Shown here: in pieces, positions 49,745 to 61,770 of the stretch
Layout of the letters: each line of letters starts with the position of its first letter
Numbering within the stretch: the stretch's first letter is position 1
Position numbers and translations under genes: made by a program
The notes under the pieces: model-generated
What the model saw: the letters and a program-made list of their open reading frames with translations, nothing else
Told to the model about the DNA's origin: nothing
Database searches by the model: none
Origin: Maea johnstoni
Lineage: Eukaryota; Annelida; Polychaeta; Spionida; Magelonidae
DNA: 64,000 nt
Direction of reading: 5' to 3'
Assembly: GCA_963942565.1 (NCBI GenBank)
Contig: OZ012690.1
Span: forward strand, 4,635,684-4,699,683

Positions 49745-49940
49745 AGCATATAGCGCACACACTCTAAGCACTGCCTTATTTATGCTAGGTACCCATTATA
49801 CAGCTGGGTAGACTGAGGCAATATGGGATAAACTATGTTGCCCAAGAACAGACCAAAGTGCCCGAGGCGGCCGGGATTCGAACCAGCGACCCTCTGATTA
49901 CCAATCCGACACCTAACCAACTGAGCTACTTTGTCCGGGA
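49745..49940 (-). mobile_element. tRNA-derived SINE with tRNA-Thr(GGT)-like head
   Basis: On the minus strand the head has an A box (TAGCTCAGTTGGTTAGG), an anticodon arm with loop TTGGTAA (GGT anticodon, one stem mismatch) and a perfect B box (GGTTCGAATCC). It continues into CACTTTGGTCTGTTCTTGGG, CCTCAGTCTACCCAGCTGTA and AATGGGTACC, a body typical of widespread metazoan SINEs. The body and tail make a SINE more likely than a functional tRNA gene. Confidence 0.75.
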
Positions 49941-50017
49941 TGCATTGATAAATTGAAAAATGCCAGGTAATAAGAAAGCATGAATATTTGAAAGAGGAAT
50001 ATTGATTGACATTCCTT

Positions 50018-50240
50018 AACCCTTTCAATGCTGCTCAAGGCTACTTTTGTCCAAAGCACAAGGATGCAACGTTTTTGGAAAACCACAGGGCACAGGGCAA
50101 CCCTGTCATGTTGGTATTCATTAGAAAGCTCTTGCTGAATTCTCTCAGATGAGTACCCATGTGCCAGGGTTTCAGTCATTTTTCAGGTTTTTTGCATCAT
50201 TTTGTATTGGTCAAATTAGCCACCAGCAGCATAAGGGTTA
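50018..50240 (-). mobile_element. MITE family A copy
   Basis: TTAACCCTTTCAATGCTG to CCACCAGCAGCATAAGGGTTA, inverted relative to the 11113 copy. Confidence 0.85.
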
Positions 50241-50624
50241 ATCAGATAGTTTCGGAAAGATATTGCTTTTGACTGATCGATATCACATCACTAGAAATAT
50301 AGTCTGTATGGGTAGTTTCAGGGTTGACTGTGCATGGGTTAATTTTAGCTGTAAAGTGTACTTGATGCAGGAGCCTTGAGGGTGGAGGAGATCTAGCTAG
50401 TCTGAATGTTTTGAAGTATCTGGCCTGATGCTGTGTATGTATGCGTATATGTTTCTGGTGCTCTCACATTCCAGAGGGCCTCTTTATGATATAACAAAAC
50501 TGATAACCGATATGAGAAAGTCCACTCCACCTACTTTAAAAAACCAGGACTGCGGAATCTAAATCAATTGTATCGCAGCTGACAGGCCCAGTAAGTAAGG
50601 TCGTAGCAGGTGCGATAACTGTAC

Positions 50625-50990
50625 ATGTACACTGTGGATAGTGGTTATCGAACAGTTCGGTACAGCAAGCGGCAAAAACTAGGCATGGATCCTCGGGTAG
50701 TGGAAGAACATGAAAATGTTATTCAGGAGGAGTTGGATGGGAGTATGGAGTTAGATGTTCCTGTGAATATGGATGAGGGTTTACCGGATGTGGCTATCCA
50801 GTCATCATCATCATCCTCATCATCATCATCAGGGATACCTCAGGATGGGAAGTCTGAGGCAGCGGGCGGAAACGGTGGTGAGTGGGATGGCCACGAGGGG
50901 GCGCCAGGTCTACACGTACAGGTAAAGACGCTGCATGGAGTTCAAGTTGTAGACAAGAGAGTGTCCGTCAAACCCCTGGTGTGTGCGCCG
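50625..50990 (+). CDS. Probable first coding exon of an unidentified gene
   Basis: ATG at 50625 opens 122 codons to a canonical donor (GTGTGCGCCG|GTAAGG). The exon is richer in GC than its surroundings. The protein starts MYTVDSGYRTVRYSKRQKLG, is acidic in the middle (EEHENVIQEELDGSMELDV), has a serine run made by (TCA)n at about residues 60-69, and ends HVQVKTLHGVQVVDKRVSVK-PLVCAP. I see no known domain; it looks like a disordered regulatory N-terminus. ATG 50685 (MDPRVVEEHE) is an alternative start. The next exon may be 63712-63786, which has the matching phase 0. Confidence 0.5.
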
Positions 50991-51029
50991 GTAAGGCTTA
51001 GGGCTTGTAAATCCCACAACTCATAATAT

Positions 51030-52140
51030 ATAACACAAACTGCACCTCCAATGATATTTATTTCTTTTCATACTTAGATATTGCACTTCCTGGGTATTTT
51101 TTCATCACACTGAACACTAATTCCCATGTTTGCATATCTCAAAATATTTTCAGATATAAGTATAACCAGAGATATGTATCTACATATCTCTGGCATGATA
51201 ATTATTAGGGAAGAAGACCTGAGTTTTTTTGTCTCTAAGGCGGGAACACATACCATCTACCACTACCTCATATGGTGAAGAATATTCTTAACTTATTAAT
51301 ATGCAATTTGTTACAGCTATGAAAAGATTATAGATATTTGATAAATGTTCTAATAAGATAAAACAATAACATAAGGTTTACAACTACCCTACAAAAATAC
51401 ATATCATTGTTTCAAACCTGCAATGACCCGACTTTGGCTAACTGGACTTAGTAAAAGTAAAGGACAATTACACCATCAGATGAGCTATTAATAGACTAAA
51501 AGGGCTGCTGCCAGTGACCCCATTTCTTGTGTGTTAGGATGTGTTTAAACATCAATATACTTTTTATATGAAGGTTTGCAGTGGTGAGGACTTGTTTAGG
51601 TAGAGAGTACTCTAATAACTATTTGGGTCTATGTTTTATTCATGGTGTAATTGTCCTTTAAGTTATGCCTATGGACAGCATATAAAAACACAGCTGAGAT
51701 ACTACAAGGTTTATAAGAAATTCTTATCTTGTGAACGACAGCCATATGGCTGATTATGTCTTTATGTCATTACCTATGTCAAGTACGACTCTTGACATTT
51801 TTAAGTATCATGCCATATGCCATTGTTTAGATAATTGATTTAGGTAAGTCAAACACACATACTGTACACACATACTTTGGACAACATTAACCTACATAAG
51901 ATGTAGTTCTTTGTTGCTATGGTTCGTTTTTCAAATTTTCTAACAAAATAATGATGATGTAACAGTGTATGATACCAGGGATTTTCATTTTACTAAAATT
52001 CCCTGATGATACATTATATTTTGGTTAGTCAAAATTTAAAAAAAAGGCAAATGTGAAAATCTTACTGCTGATAGTTGTAGAGTATATTACTATGAGTTGA
52101 ATTACTATATTTCTCAAGACTTGCTTTATTCTTTTATTAT
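51030..52140. other. Intron-like, nothing recognised
   Basis: AT-rich sequence after the exon donor. No repeat family or exon can be supported. Confidence 0.5.
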
Positions 52141-52147
52141 TCCTATT

Positions 52148-52360
52148 TTAACCCTTCAAATGCTGAGTTTACCTTTGTCCAAAGTATAAGGACGCCAAGA
52201 TTTTTGAAAATCATCTAAACCCTGTTATGTTGGTATTCATTGGATAGCTCTTGCTGAGTACTGTCAGATGAGTACCCATGTGCCAGGGTTTCAGTCATTT
52301 TTCATGTTTTTTGCATCATTTAGTATTGGCCAAATAAGCCACCAGCAGCATAAGAGTTAA
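52148..52360 (-). mobile_element. MITE family A copy
   Basis: TTAACCCTTCAAATGCTGAG to CCACCAGCAGCATAAGAGTTAA. Confidence 0.85.
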
Positions 52361-53027
52361 GTATTAAAATCTCCAGATGATTCGTCATAGGGAGACTGAC
52401 TCAGGATATGAAATAGTTTACGTCTGTGCTGAACTGACTTCCCTCTCAGTTATTTATAGGATTTTTGTTATGCATAGCTGAGCATTATTTTGTCCATACT
52501 GAAATGTTTTGACTATGGCCCAGACCACCCCAAGTTATAAATAACCTGGGCTGAGGTTATTGTAACTAGAGCAAATTCACTTTAGTTTTGTTTCCCACCA
52601 ATAGGTGGCTGCCAACCTTTGAAACCTTTTTACCCATGAGGGATTCTTCAAGTGTGTGTCTTGAAGCAGAGACATTATTGGAGCAAAGCAAAATAAACAG
52701 CTGCTTTTTAAAAAGTGTACACACATATGTTTAAGTGCTGTGACCCTACATTTTATGCTCTGTCACACCTACATTAAAGCACTACTGCCATAAACAAGAC
52801 CTGTCTGAAAGCTATGCGGATTACTATTTGTAGGTAATTGTTTCCATTATAACTAGCCAATTATAGAAAATATCTTTTATTGAGGTACTCTTCATGAACA
52901 ATATAATTTGATTTGCTCTTTAAAACCTAGTATGAAATTTTGCGAAACAGAGTTGTGACTGGCCAAGTTTACCTATTCTCCCTTTTCACACTTATTGGGT
53001 TGCCCCATAGTGGTGGGTAGTCAATAG

Positions 53028-53190
53028 ACAATATAAGGCTCCTAGTCCCTAAAAAGTTGACATTCCCATCTGAGTTGACCAAGCAGTATGGTGTAGTACC
53101 AGCAATGGTAGATAGATGGCACCATCTGGTCCTCCTATCTCTAAAGTCCTCTGTTCACCTGGTGAGATAATTGTGAACTAATTTGGCTAC
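53028..53190 (-). repeat. Interspersed repeat family F, inverted copy
   Basis: AAGGCTCCTAGTCCCTAAAA, GATGGCACCATCTGGTCCTC and CACCTGGTGAGATAATTGTG are the reverse complement of parts of 63362-63640. The stretch 52365-53025 shows nothing else. Confidence 0.6.
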
Positions 53191-53734
53191 TAGACACAGC
53201 CGGCTTGCGAGGGCTCTGCCCATAAAAACCATAGGTTTCAACTGAGGTAAACGGCAGCTGGCAACAGCATGGCTTAGACAGGTAGAATATGATATGTAGT
53301 GATGTCGTAAATAAGTGGATTATGGAAGTGAGTTGGTCTTTAAAACAGAGCAGCCAAAAACCAAAGTCAGGCGTGATATTGAAACCATGCATTATTAACA
53401 TTATGTATGGGAAAATTATTTGGATGTCTTAGCAGTGAGGCTGATCAATCCCAGCTCATGTCGCAATAAGGGATCCACATTATGGCAGGATCATGTGCTT
53501 CTATCTTGTCACATGTCAGATTAGACGTTTCGGACTCAGAGTCAGTGCTGAATTGGCCATAACCATAACTACACCTTGAGTCATGGGTCTGTGCACCGGC
53601 CTCCCTATTTGGCACGCGGATCCACCCCTCTACTTTTGCGCTCTGTCCTGCCCAGCGCCACTATCTTCATACTACTTTCCACTCCTTTCACCTCCACTCC
53701 TATCACCTTGCAACAGATTTTCTTTGGGTGGTCA

Positions 53735-54087
53735 GGGCTCAACATTAAGAAAAAAACTTCATAAGCCCAGCAGGGCTAGTTACCGAAAATTTAACTAGCC
53801 CCGAAATATTTTTGCTAGCCCTGATATTAATGACAACTCTTTTCAAATAGTGACCTCTTTTGATATCATAGCCTATGTTGATAACATGAAAAGAATACAG
53901 TGTATTGTGGTGAATTCAGTTATATTATCATCCAGAAATGCAGAGCCAAAGGAGGGCTTCATACTTTTTTAAGTGCTGATATTCTAATTCTATCTAGCCC
54001 CTCAGGGCTACTCACAGGTAGAATTTACTAGCCCAAACTTTCAATAACTAGCCCGGGGCTACGGGGCTAGCCTTATCGTCGAGTCCT
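53735..54087. mobile_element. Element with CAGGGCTC/ACTAGCCC ends
   Basis: CAGGGCTCAACATTAAG at the left and GGGGCTAGCCTTATCGTCGA then GTCCTG at the right are loosely inverted. GGGCTAGTTACCGAAAATTT and ACTAGCCCGGGGCTACGGGG repeat internally. It probably belongs to the same broad hAT-like group as 4054. Confidence 0.5.
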
Positions 54088-54254
54088 GGTGGTCAACTGG
54101 TCTTCATGGTGGCCTAAACAATGAGTGACCAGCAGTTGCTCTAGTCTCTTCATATCCCGCTGCATGAGTACTAAGCATACCAGCTAATTACTATGCATAC
54201 ACTAGTGGGACCAAGGCATGTGAGAAAGGTGCCAGTGACATGGGTTTAGGTGGT

Positions 54255-54300
54255 CATTTTCCACGGGTACTCCAATATCTTCTACCACTTACAACTGGCT
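54255..54300 (+). mobile_element. SINE body fragment
   Basis: GGGTACTCCAATATCTTCTA then CCACTTACAACTGGCT matches the body of the SINE at 7712 and directly precedes the satellite. Confidence 0.55.
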
Positions 54301-54352
54301 CAAGTCACAAATTAGTCTAATATGGCAGAAAAAGTGACCGCAACCAGACAGA

Positions 54353-55740
54353 AAAAAAATGACAATAAAACATTTCCAAATTCCAGCTAGCTTAGTAGGA
54401 TATGTCTCATAATGTAATGACAATAAAAGAAATTTCCAAATTCCAGCTAGCTTAGTAGGATATGTCTCATAATGTAATGACAATAAAAGAAATTTCCAAA
54501 TACCAGCTAACTTAGTAGGATATGTCTCATAATGTAATGACAATAAAAGAAATTTCCAAATACCAGCTAGCTTAGTAGGATATGTCTCATAATGTAATGA
54601 CAATAAAAGAAATTTCCAAATTCCAGCTAGCTTAGTAGGATATGTCTCATAATGTAATGACAATAAAAGAAATTTCCAAATACCAGCTAGCTTAGTAGGA
54701 TATGTCTCGTAATGTAATGACAATAAAAGAAATTTCCAAATGACCAGCTAGCTTAGTAGGATATGTCTCATAATGTAATGACAATAAAAGAAATTTCCAA
54801 ATACCAGCTAGCTTAGTAGGATATGTCTCGTAATGTAATGACAATAAAAGAAATTTCCAAATGACCAGCTAGCTTAGTAGGATATGTCTCATAATGTAAT
54901 GACAATAAAAGAAATTTCCAAATACCAGCTAGCTTAGTAGGATATGTCTCGTAATGTAATGACAATAAAAGAAATTTCCAAATGACCAGCTAGCTTAGTA
55001 GGATATGTCTCGTAATGTAATGACAATAAAAGAAATTTCCAAATGACCAGCTAGCTTAGTAGGATATGTCTCATAATGTAATGACAATAAAAGAAATTTC
55101 CAAATACCAGCTAGCTTAGTAGGATATGTCTCGTAATGTAATGACAATAAAAGTAATTTCCAAATGACCAGCTAGCTTAGTAGGATATGTCTCGTAATGT
55201 AATGACAATAAAAGAAATTTCCAAATGACCAGCTAGCTTAGTAGGATATGTCTCGTAATGTAATGACAATAAAAGAAATTTCCAAATGACCAGCTAGCTT
55301 AGTAGGATATGTCTCATAATGTAATGACAATAAAAGAAATTTCCAAATACCAGCTAGCTTAGTAGGATATGTCTCGTAATGTAATGACAATAAAAGTAAT
55401 TTCCAAATGACCAGCTAGCTTAGTAGGATATGTCTCGTAATGTAATGACAATAAAAGAAATTTCCAAATGACCAGCTAGCTTAGTAGGATATTCTCATAA
55501 TGTAATGACAATAAAAGAAATTTCCAAATACCAGCTAGCTTAGTAGGATATGTCTCGTAATGTAATGACAATAAAAGAAATTTCCAAATGACCAGCTAGC
55601 TTAGTAGGATATGTCTCGTAATGTAATGACAATAAAAGAAATTTCCAAATGACCAGCTAGCTTAGTAGGATATGTCTCATAATGTAATGACAATAAAAGA
55701 AATTTCCAAATGACCAGCTAGCTATAGTAGGTCTCATAAT
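54353..55740. repeat. 60/61-bp satellite, about 23 units, with higher-order pattern
   Basis: The unit ATGACAATAAAAGAAATTTC-CAAATACCAGCTAGCTTAGT-AGGATATGTCTCATAATGTA is 60 bp, or 61 bp when CAAATGACCAG replaces CAAATACCAG. The first units are nearly all 60 bp with CTCATAAT. From about 54660 onward, 60-bp and 61-bp units and CTCGTAAT/CTCATAAT variants recur in blocks of two to four. It ends with a broken unit at 55700-55740. Confidence 0.95.
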
Positions 55741-55744
55741 GTGA

Positions 55745-56110
55745 TTATTGAGTTGTTTCTCCTCTCTTTATATATTTATCTCTCAGACCCTAGTGATGCG
55801 AGGAAAATTGATTGAGTTCCTTGTGTAACAGTATTCTTCCATTTTATGATGGGAACCTGCTATAGTCATTACGACAATGGTCAATATACCTTCCCATTGT
55901 AATAATATTGATGGTGTTTGGATTTGTATCTGGTGCTTTATGTGCTGCTAATCTAGTCTGCTTTCAGTCCTCACAGCTAATACCTCCAGGGTATATTAGT
56001 CACCTCCCGGCCCGAGTAGCAGTTATGTTATAAGGATATGCCTCACAGACTTTTAAATCTTTACACCCCCAATTTATACTGATGGCACTACTGAATGTTG
56101 CTCTCCATGT
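55745..56110. other. Nothing recognised
   Basis: Unique-looking AT-rich DNA between the satellite and the next microsatellite. No exon can be supported. Confidence 0.5.
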
Positions 56111-56112
56111 TA

Positions 56113-56366
56113 TGATAATGATGATGATGATGATAATAATAGTAAAAATAATAACAATAATGATAATAATAATGATAATGATAATAGTAATAATAATTAT
56201 GATAATAATGATGATGATAATAATAATAGTAATAATAATAATAATAATAATGATAGTAATAATAATTATTATTATAGAAATAAAAATAATGATATTAATA
56301 ATAATAATAATAATAATAATAACGATAGTAATAATAATTATTATAATAGAAATGAAAATAATGATA

Positions 56367-56409
<43 letters not shown>

Positions 56410-56450
56410 CAATAATATCAATAATAATAATAACAGTAATAATAAAATAT
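56113..56450. repeat. GAT/AAT microsatellite
   Basis: Imperfect trinucleotides containing a duplicated block (TAATAATTATTATWATAGAA at about 56258 and 56331). Confidence 0.9.
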
Positions 56451-56592
56451 CAGTGATATTTGTCAAGACTGTGCGGCCCCCAGCTTGGAGGTGTTGATAT
56501 TGGCTGTGACCTGAAGCCCTGTTTAGACCTCTTTACACTACTGACTGGTCACAAGGACTGATAAGATTTATGGCACTGTACTTCACCACATG

Positions 56593-56935
56593 CAGGGCTT
56601 GACACTAACTGTGAACTACTGGTCCCAGGTCAGCATAAAATCCCCAAAACGGCTTTGGTCCAGTAAAAACAGACCTCAACTGGTCCTACAGGGCCAGTAA
56701 ACATTTGGTTGTCAGTGAACTTTATGCAATGTTTTTTTTTTCTTTTTATGTCAATACACATTTTTAAATAATAATTTGCAGGACCAGTATATCCTAGGTG
56801 TTACTGGTCTAACGTACAGGACTAGTAACTTTTTGTGTTAGCATTGAGGCCTGTTATAATGATAATAATTGATATTTGATATAGCGCCCTTTCCACCTAT
56901 AATGTTTGAAAGCACTGTTATATATAGTCTCTAAT
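56593..56935. repeat. Two interspersed repeats: 11985-type and 'gatatagcgcc' tail
   Basis: GCAGGGCTTGACACTAACTG to CTGGTCCTACAGGGCCAGT matches 11985-12260. From 56876, TTGATATAGCGCCCTTTCCA and AATGTTTGAAAGCACT match the tail at 38465. Confidence 0.6.
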
Positions 56936-56981
56936 AGGGCCATGTCATGTGAAGAGTCAATTTAAAGTACATGTACCTTTT

Positions 56982-57055
56982 TGACCCATTCATGTCTGGA
57001 GATAGTGTCGTCTGGACCTGTGATACTTATGAAAAAATCTTTAGAATGAAGCATA
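56982..57055. mobile_element. MITE family B fragment
   Basis: GACCCATTCATGTCTGGAGA to GAATGAAGCATAATTTC resembles the left part of family B in the 59785 orientation. Confidence 0.45.
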
Positions 57056-57059
57056 ATTT

Positions 57060-58115
57060 CAAGTGGAGTTTAGAGGAGCAGGTTTATTGGCAGGTTCTAT
57101 TTCAAACCTTATACATTACCTATATATAAATGTATCATTGCACTATCGGAGTAGTGATCAATATCTTAATATCCTTTATTGCTCAGTTTTATTACTTTGT
57201 ACTCGATCATTGCACAATTTTATGACTCTGTACTCAATAACCTCTGTCCATACATTAAGCGCATATAAAAATCTATAGATTCATGTGTCAGCGAGTATAA
57301 ATGTTTAGAAATAATGAGACAGCGACCCCAGCTGTAGTGTTCGTATAATGTAAGGCTGCGTGTTCCCAGTCGATAAACCGCACATATAAATAGAGAAAAC
57401 AAAGGGGTTTTTGGTTATGTAACTACGTGGGTAGTAAGTGCATTAATAGGGAGTAAGCAGGCAAGCATAAGGTCATATCACACCACAGGGTGCATGTAAG
57501 GGCTGCAGTTCATATAATATCAGCGTGATAATTAAGTTATACCATAACTCAAGGATATCTTGGCACAGGGTAAGTTTGCTGCTTTGTTCGTGAATATACA
57601 TAACCAAAATGATATCATGATAGCAACAGTCCTCTAACAACTTGGTTGTAAATTCTCAAAACTTCAAAAATGTTGTTAATATATTTATCCGATGTGGTCG
57701 ATATAGATACATACATATATAAATGTACATGTAGTTGCAAATCAATTGATATGTAAGGTGAATTATTTCTTAAAGCTTTACTTTGATATCAGTTATTTTG
57801 AGATAGAAATAACTGGAGTGCAAATATGATCGGAAAAATTAGAACATAATTCATTAAATAAAGAATTTGAAGAGGGTTGTTGAGCTAGAACAGCAGATTT
57901 TAGTATTTTTAAATATTACTTTGTTATGAAGATACTCACATGTGTATCAGACGATGTGTTTGTTGCAGATGTTAAAGAGCTTAAATCAAGATCGAGTCAG
58001 ATTGCCAGCACACTGTCTGAGTAAATGTGTTAAAAGGTTAATTATTTTGAGAAAATGTAGCTTGACTTTTGTTGAGATGATGAGGCACTAATTGTGTATG
58101 GTTTGAGACAGATTG
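57060..58115. other. Nothing recognised
   Basis: AT-rich, intron-like DNA. No repeat or exon is supported. Confidence 0.5.
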
Positions 58116-58118
58116 TGC

Positions 58119-58193
58119 CAGGATTTCAGTCATTTTTCAGGGTTTTTGCACCATTTTGTATTGGCCAAATTAGCCACCACCAGCATAAGGGTT
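58119..58193 (-). mobile_element. MITE family A fragment
   Basis: CCAGGATTTCAGTCATTTTT to CCACCACCAGCATAAGGGTTA is the terminal third only. Confidence 0.75.
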
Positions 58194-58199
58194 ACGGTA

Positions 58200-58900
58200 A
58201 ATACTATAATCTATTATTTTTTTGCGAAATATTCTTATTTCACATGATTTGCCTTTGTAGGGGATAATACAGGCGTTACGGGTATGAATAGGTTAAAGTA
58301 TAATTATGCGGTGCTTAAAAGTCATCCTTTGTCCTTTGATCAATTTCATTTTCCTTAATTACTAGCATTTAATTGCTGATAAGAGATAGTGTGACTAATC
58401 AAATTAGCTTATGCAGGTACCAGCATATACCAAAGTTCTTGTAATGTAAAGTTCACCTCATCATTAGTTGAATAAATTTATACATAATTGGTATCAAGTA
58501 CATTATAAATTCAATTATTTATGGCCAAGCCACCAATTTCCTTTTCAACTGAAAACCACTGATCTTTTGAAAATAGTTTACATTTTTTTTCTATTTTACA
58601 TTGTCCATTTAAATTAGGAGACTGAATATTATAATTATATTTTTTCTAATCCATATGACCCTTAAAGTAGGAAAATTTCTCTCCAAAATTGCAAAACAGG
58701 ATTGACATTTGAATTCAAAGGAAGAAATATGGCTTGGTATTAATAAGAAAATAATTATTGTCTGAAGTATTTCTCTACTTCAAAACATATTTTTGAAAAA
58801 CATGATTTGTTTATGAAAAACCTGATAAGGAATGACTGCTGTCTATATATGCTGTGGTACAATTATAGTAACTCTTTAAACTTCTGAGGTAGATGTGAGC
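58200..58900. other. Nothing recognised
   Basis: AT-rich, intron-like DNA with no supported feature. Confidence 0.5.
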
Positions 58901-58904
58901 ATGA

Positions 58905-60115
58905 GAGGGTTAATGGTGTGATGGTACAGGTATGAGGTGGTGAGGTGAACCTGCGGTATATATATAGTGGAGAGAACATGTATACCTGTGAGCAGAGAAA
59001 TACATCCCCTTGATCAGCAACCACATAGGTACTGCATGCTAGCCTCTACAGCATCTGCGCCTCGGGTTACGCGCTGTAGCCTGGGGTTGTATTGGTCACG
59101 TGATCTGTGCAGTAAGCATGCACTGGCTGGCTGGGGGATGTCATCCTATCTAGGTCAGATAGTTGGAGGCAGCGAAATTTGATGATTTATGACCAGTGCC
59201 CACTCCCTGTCTACTTCTCTCAGCTGTGAGGTTACTGTGAGGCATGAAAGGGTTAAGCATGAATTGGCCCCATGACCAGCCGTGAGGTGTGAGATGACCC
59301 AGCAGGGTGTTTCTATACCTGTTATAGGTGACTTAACTGGCCTGTGAGGTAACTATGGGCATGAAAGGGTTAAGCATGAGTTCTATGATGATACAGGTAT
59401 AAGGTGAGAAACCAGCAGTATGTAGAGGCTTGGATTAAGAAAAGAATGGATATGTAGCAAGAGACCAATTACTATATGCCCTATAGTTACATGCTGGACT
59501 CATGCCAGGAGTACCAGATAAGGCATCACAGCGAGGTCACGTGGGAACAAGGACCATTCAGGGCTCTCGCATCGATTACATTACAGAGAAACCTTATCTA
59601 CACCACCAGCTGGGTGTGCCCACCAGAGCACCAATTCTGGCCTAATTAGCAGCTATTAGTTGACACTGGTTGAGGCTAGTATGTTCAGGTTGACCGGCTG
59701 GTTTTGAATCCACTTGTGTTTGGTCATCTAAGGTAGAGGTGAGAACATGCATAGCTGTTAAAGGTAGATGTTGGCATGAAAGGGTTAACCCATTCACACT
59801 CAAGAGTTCCTCTCGAAATATCGTCTGCTACTTTCATACTTTTGAAAATAACTTGGGAATGAAGCGAAATTTCTCAAAATATTTGAAGGAGATTTATTGT
59901 TTGTCTTCTGATTGACATTTCTCATTCAAATGTTTCCAAAAAAATGATTTTGTAAGGGAAATATTTCCAAAATTGTCAGGCCTCTTTTGGCCGCTCTGAG
60001 TGTAAATGGGTTAAGCATGAATTGGCCGAGTCCGTTTGGTGTGAGATGACCCAGCAGTTCTATACCTGTTATAGATGACTCAGCTGGCCCCCAGGTGTGT
60101 GTATTCTCGCAATAC
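58905..60115. repeat. Degenerate repeats around 'gcatgaaagggttaagcatga'
   Basis: GAGAGGGTTAATGGTGTGAT, GGCATGAAAGGGTTAAGCAT (59242), GGCATGAAAGGGTTAAGCAT (about 59355) and GGTTAAGCATGAATTGGCC (60009) head similar blocks containing GTGTGAGATGACCCAGCAG and CTATACCTGTTATAG. A copy of the 18076-type repeat is embedded at 59437-59590. Confidence 0.6.
59785..60014. mobile_element. MITE family B copy
   Basis: TTAACCCATTCACACTCAAG to GCTCTGAGTGTAAATGGGTTAA. It has inserted into, and now splits, the repeated block headed GGGTTAAGCATGAATTGGCC. Confidence 0.85.
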
Positions 60116-60119
60116 GACC

Positions 60120-60730
60120 AGCTGCCAAAATATGAAATCTTCTCAGCCACAACTACCCCTAGTTAATGAAAGAACGTAAAAGTTGATATTAGTTTTGTTT
60201 TAAGTTCTTTTTTTTTTCAAAACACATTCAATGTTGGAAAATGCTGGATAGCAAATTCCTTTTTTTTTAAATTAAAGGTTTAAATTGATTAGCAATCAAA
60301 TGTTTTATTTATATAAATAAACAACCTATTTGTTACAGTCTTTTTGTCCATATTAATTCATAATTTGCTATCCTGAAAAACTTTGAAGCCAACCTTTTTG
60401 ACTAAAAAAGAGAACTAATGAACAAGATTTTTCTTAATTATGGAGTCTTTAGCACCCAATTTGTCAAATGATCCTTTGTCTTTTTGTTGATCTCAAACAA
60501 TGCACCCTTAGCCTTCTACTAATTGGTGAAATTCAAGGACTTTCAAGTTGACTGCTTTTTGTTCTTTTTAATTGATTTTGTTTTGTTATTTTCGTTGTCT
60601 CTTGATCGTGTTCTAAATTATGGGCAAGTTTTTACCATGTGAGAAACTACAGTGTAATAAAAAAAAGTGGTGGTTCACAGTACCATCAAAATGGAAATGG
60701 ATCATTAAATGCTCTTCAAAGACCTGTTTC
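60120..60730. other. Nothing recognised
   Basis: AT-rich sequence with T-runs. No exon or repeat is supported. Confidence 0.5.
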
Positions 60731-60735
60731 AGGAA

Positions 60736-61000
60736 CAGGTTGCCATTTAGGGTACGTACCCTCTTTTAGGTCCTATATTACCTACAGTATAGCTGTTAGC
60801 AATTAACCTTGCACAAAAAAGCTTGTAGAGAACATTTCTGGAATTCTCATTTAGAACAGGTTGGCATTTAGGGTACATACCCTCTTTTAGGTCTTGCTTG
60901 AGAAGCCCTTTTTTGCCTCCTGTATAGCTGTTAGCCACCTTGCACAAAAACAATGCTTGTAAAAACATTTCTGGAATTCTCATTAAAAGTTGCTCTGACG
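60736..61000. repeat. 121-bp tandem duplication at the edge of an assembly gap
   Basis: CAGGTTGCCATTTAGGGTAC at 60736 recurs as CAGGTTGGCATTTAGGGTAC at 60857, each followed by CCCTCTTTTAGGTC, TATAGCTGTTAGC and ACATTTCTGGAATTCTCATT. The second copy runs almost to the gap. Confidence 0.85.
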
Positions 61001-61200
61001 NNNNNNNNNNNNNNNNNNNNNNNNNNNNNNNNNNNNNNNNNNNNNNNNNNNNNNNNNNNNNNNNNNNNNNNNNNNNNNNNNNNNNNNNNNNNNNNNNNNN
61101 NNNNNNNNNNNNNNNNNNNNNNNNNNNNNNNNNNNNNNNNNNNNNNNNNNNNNNNNNNNNNNNNNNNNNNNNNNNNNNNNNNNNNNNNNNNNNNNNNNNN
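61001..61200. other. Assembly gap
   Basis: 200 N bases. The round length suggests a placeholder, so the true size is unknown. Confidence 0.99.
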
Positions 61201-61263
61201 ATGTCTGATGGTAGCTAGGACTCAAATTTACATGCAAACTAATGCAATGGAAATATTCCTTTA

Positions 61264-61475
61264 AAACCCTTTCAATGCTAAGACTACTTTCGTCCAATGC
61301 ACAAGAACGCAAAGATTATTGAAAACCATCTTAACCCTGTCATGTTGGTACTCATTGGGTAGCTCTCGCCGAGTACTCTCAGATGAGTACACATATGCCA
61401 GGGTTTCAGCGATTTTTCAGGATTTTTGCATTATTCGTTTTTGGCCAACTTTGCCACCAGCAGCATAAGGGTTAA
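61264..61475 (-). mobile_element. MITE family A copy
   Basis: AACCCTTTCAATGCTAAGAC to CCACCAGCAGCATAAGGGTTA. Confidence 0.85.
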
Positions 61476-61770
61476 AAGAGGGCCATTCGCATCACCCATA
61501 GCTGACAGATGCAGCTGATAAGATCACCGCGTTCACAGGACTTTTATCAGATGGGTTTGACTGGAAACTCAGATTTCCACACTTCCCATTGGTGTGTATC
61601 CTAGAAGTTGAGAATTCAGCTGTTTGCGTTCTGTGTCACATGCATGTTCCACATGTTCAGTTGGTTCTAACTGGTTCTGATGCCTTTGTCTCTCTAGGAA
61701 GTCATTAAAATCAGCTGTTTTTGTGATTCAAACATATATGGTTACTTGTTAGTTTCTTTGTCTCTTGGTT

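Noticed and set aside
49860-49940. Functional tRNA-Thr gene
   Set aside because: It has an anticodon-stem mismatch and weak pairing of the acceptor ends, and it runs without a break into a SINE body on the 3' side.
54289-54723. 144-residue minus-strand frame with a 20-residue repeat
   Set aside because: Open only because the first satellite units are 60 bp. It ends as soon as 61-bp units appear. No start context and no domain.
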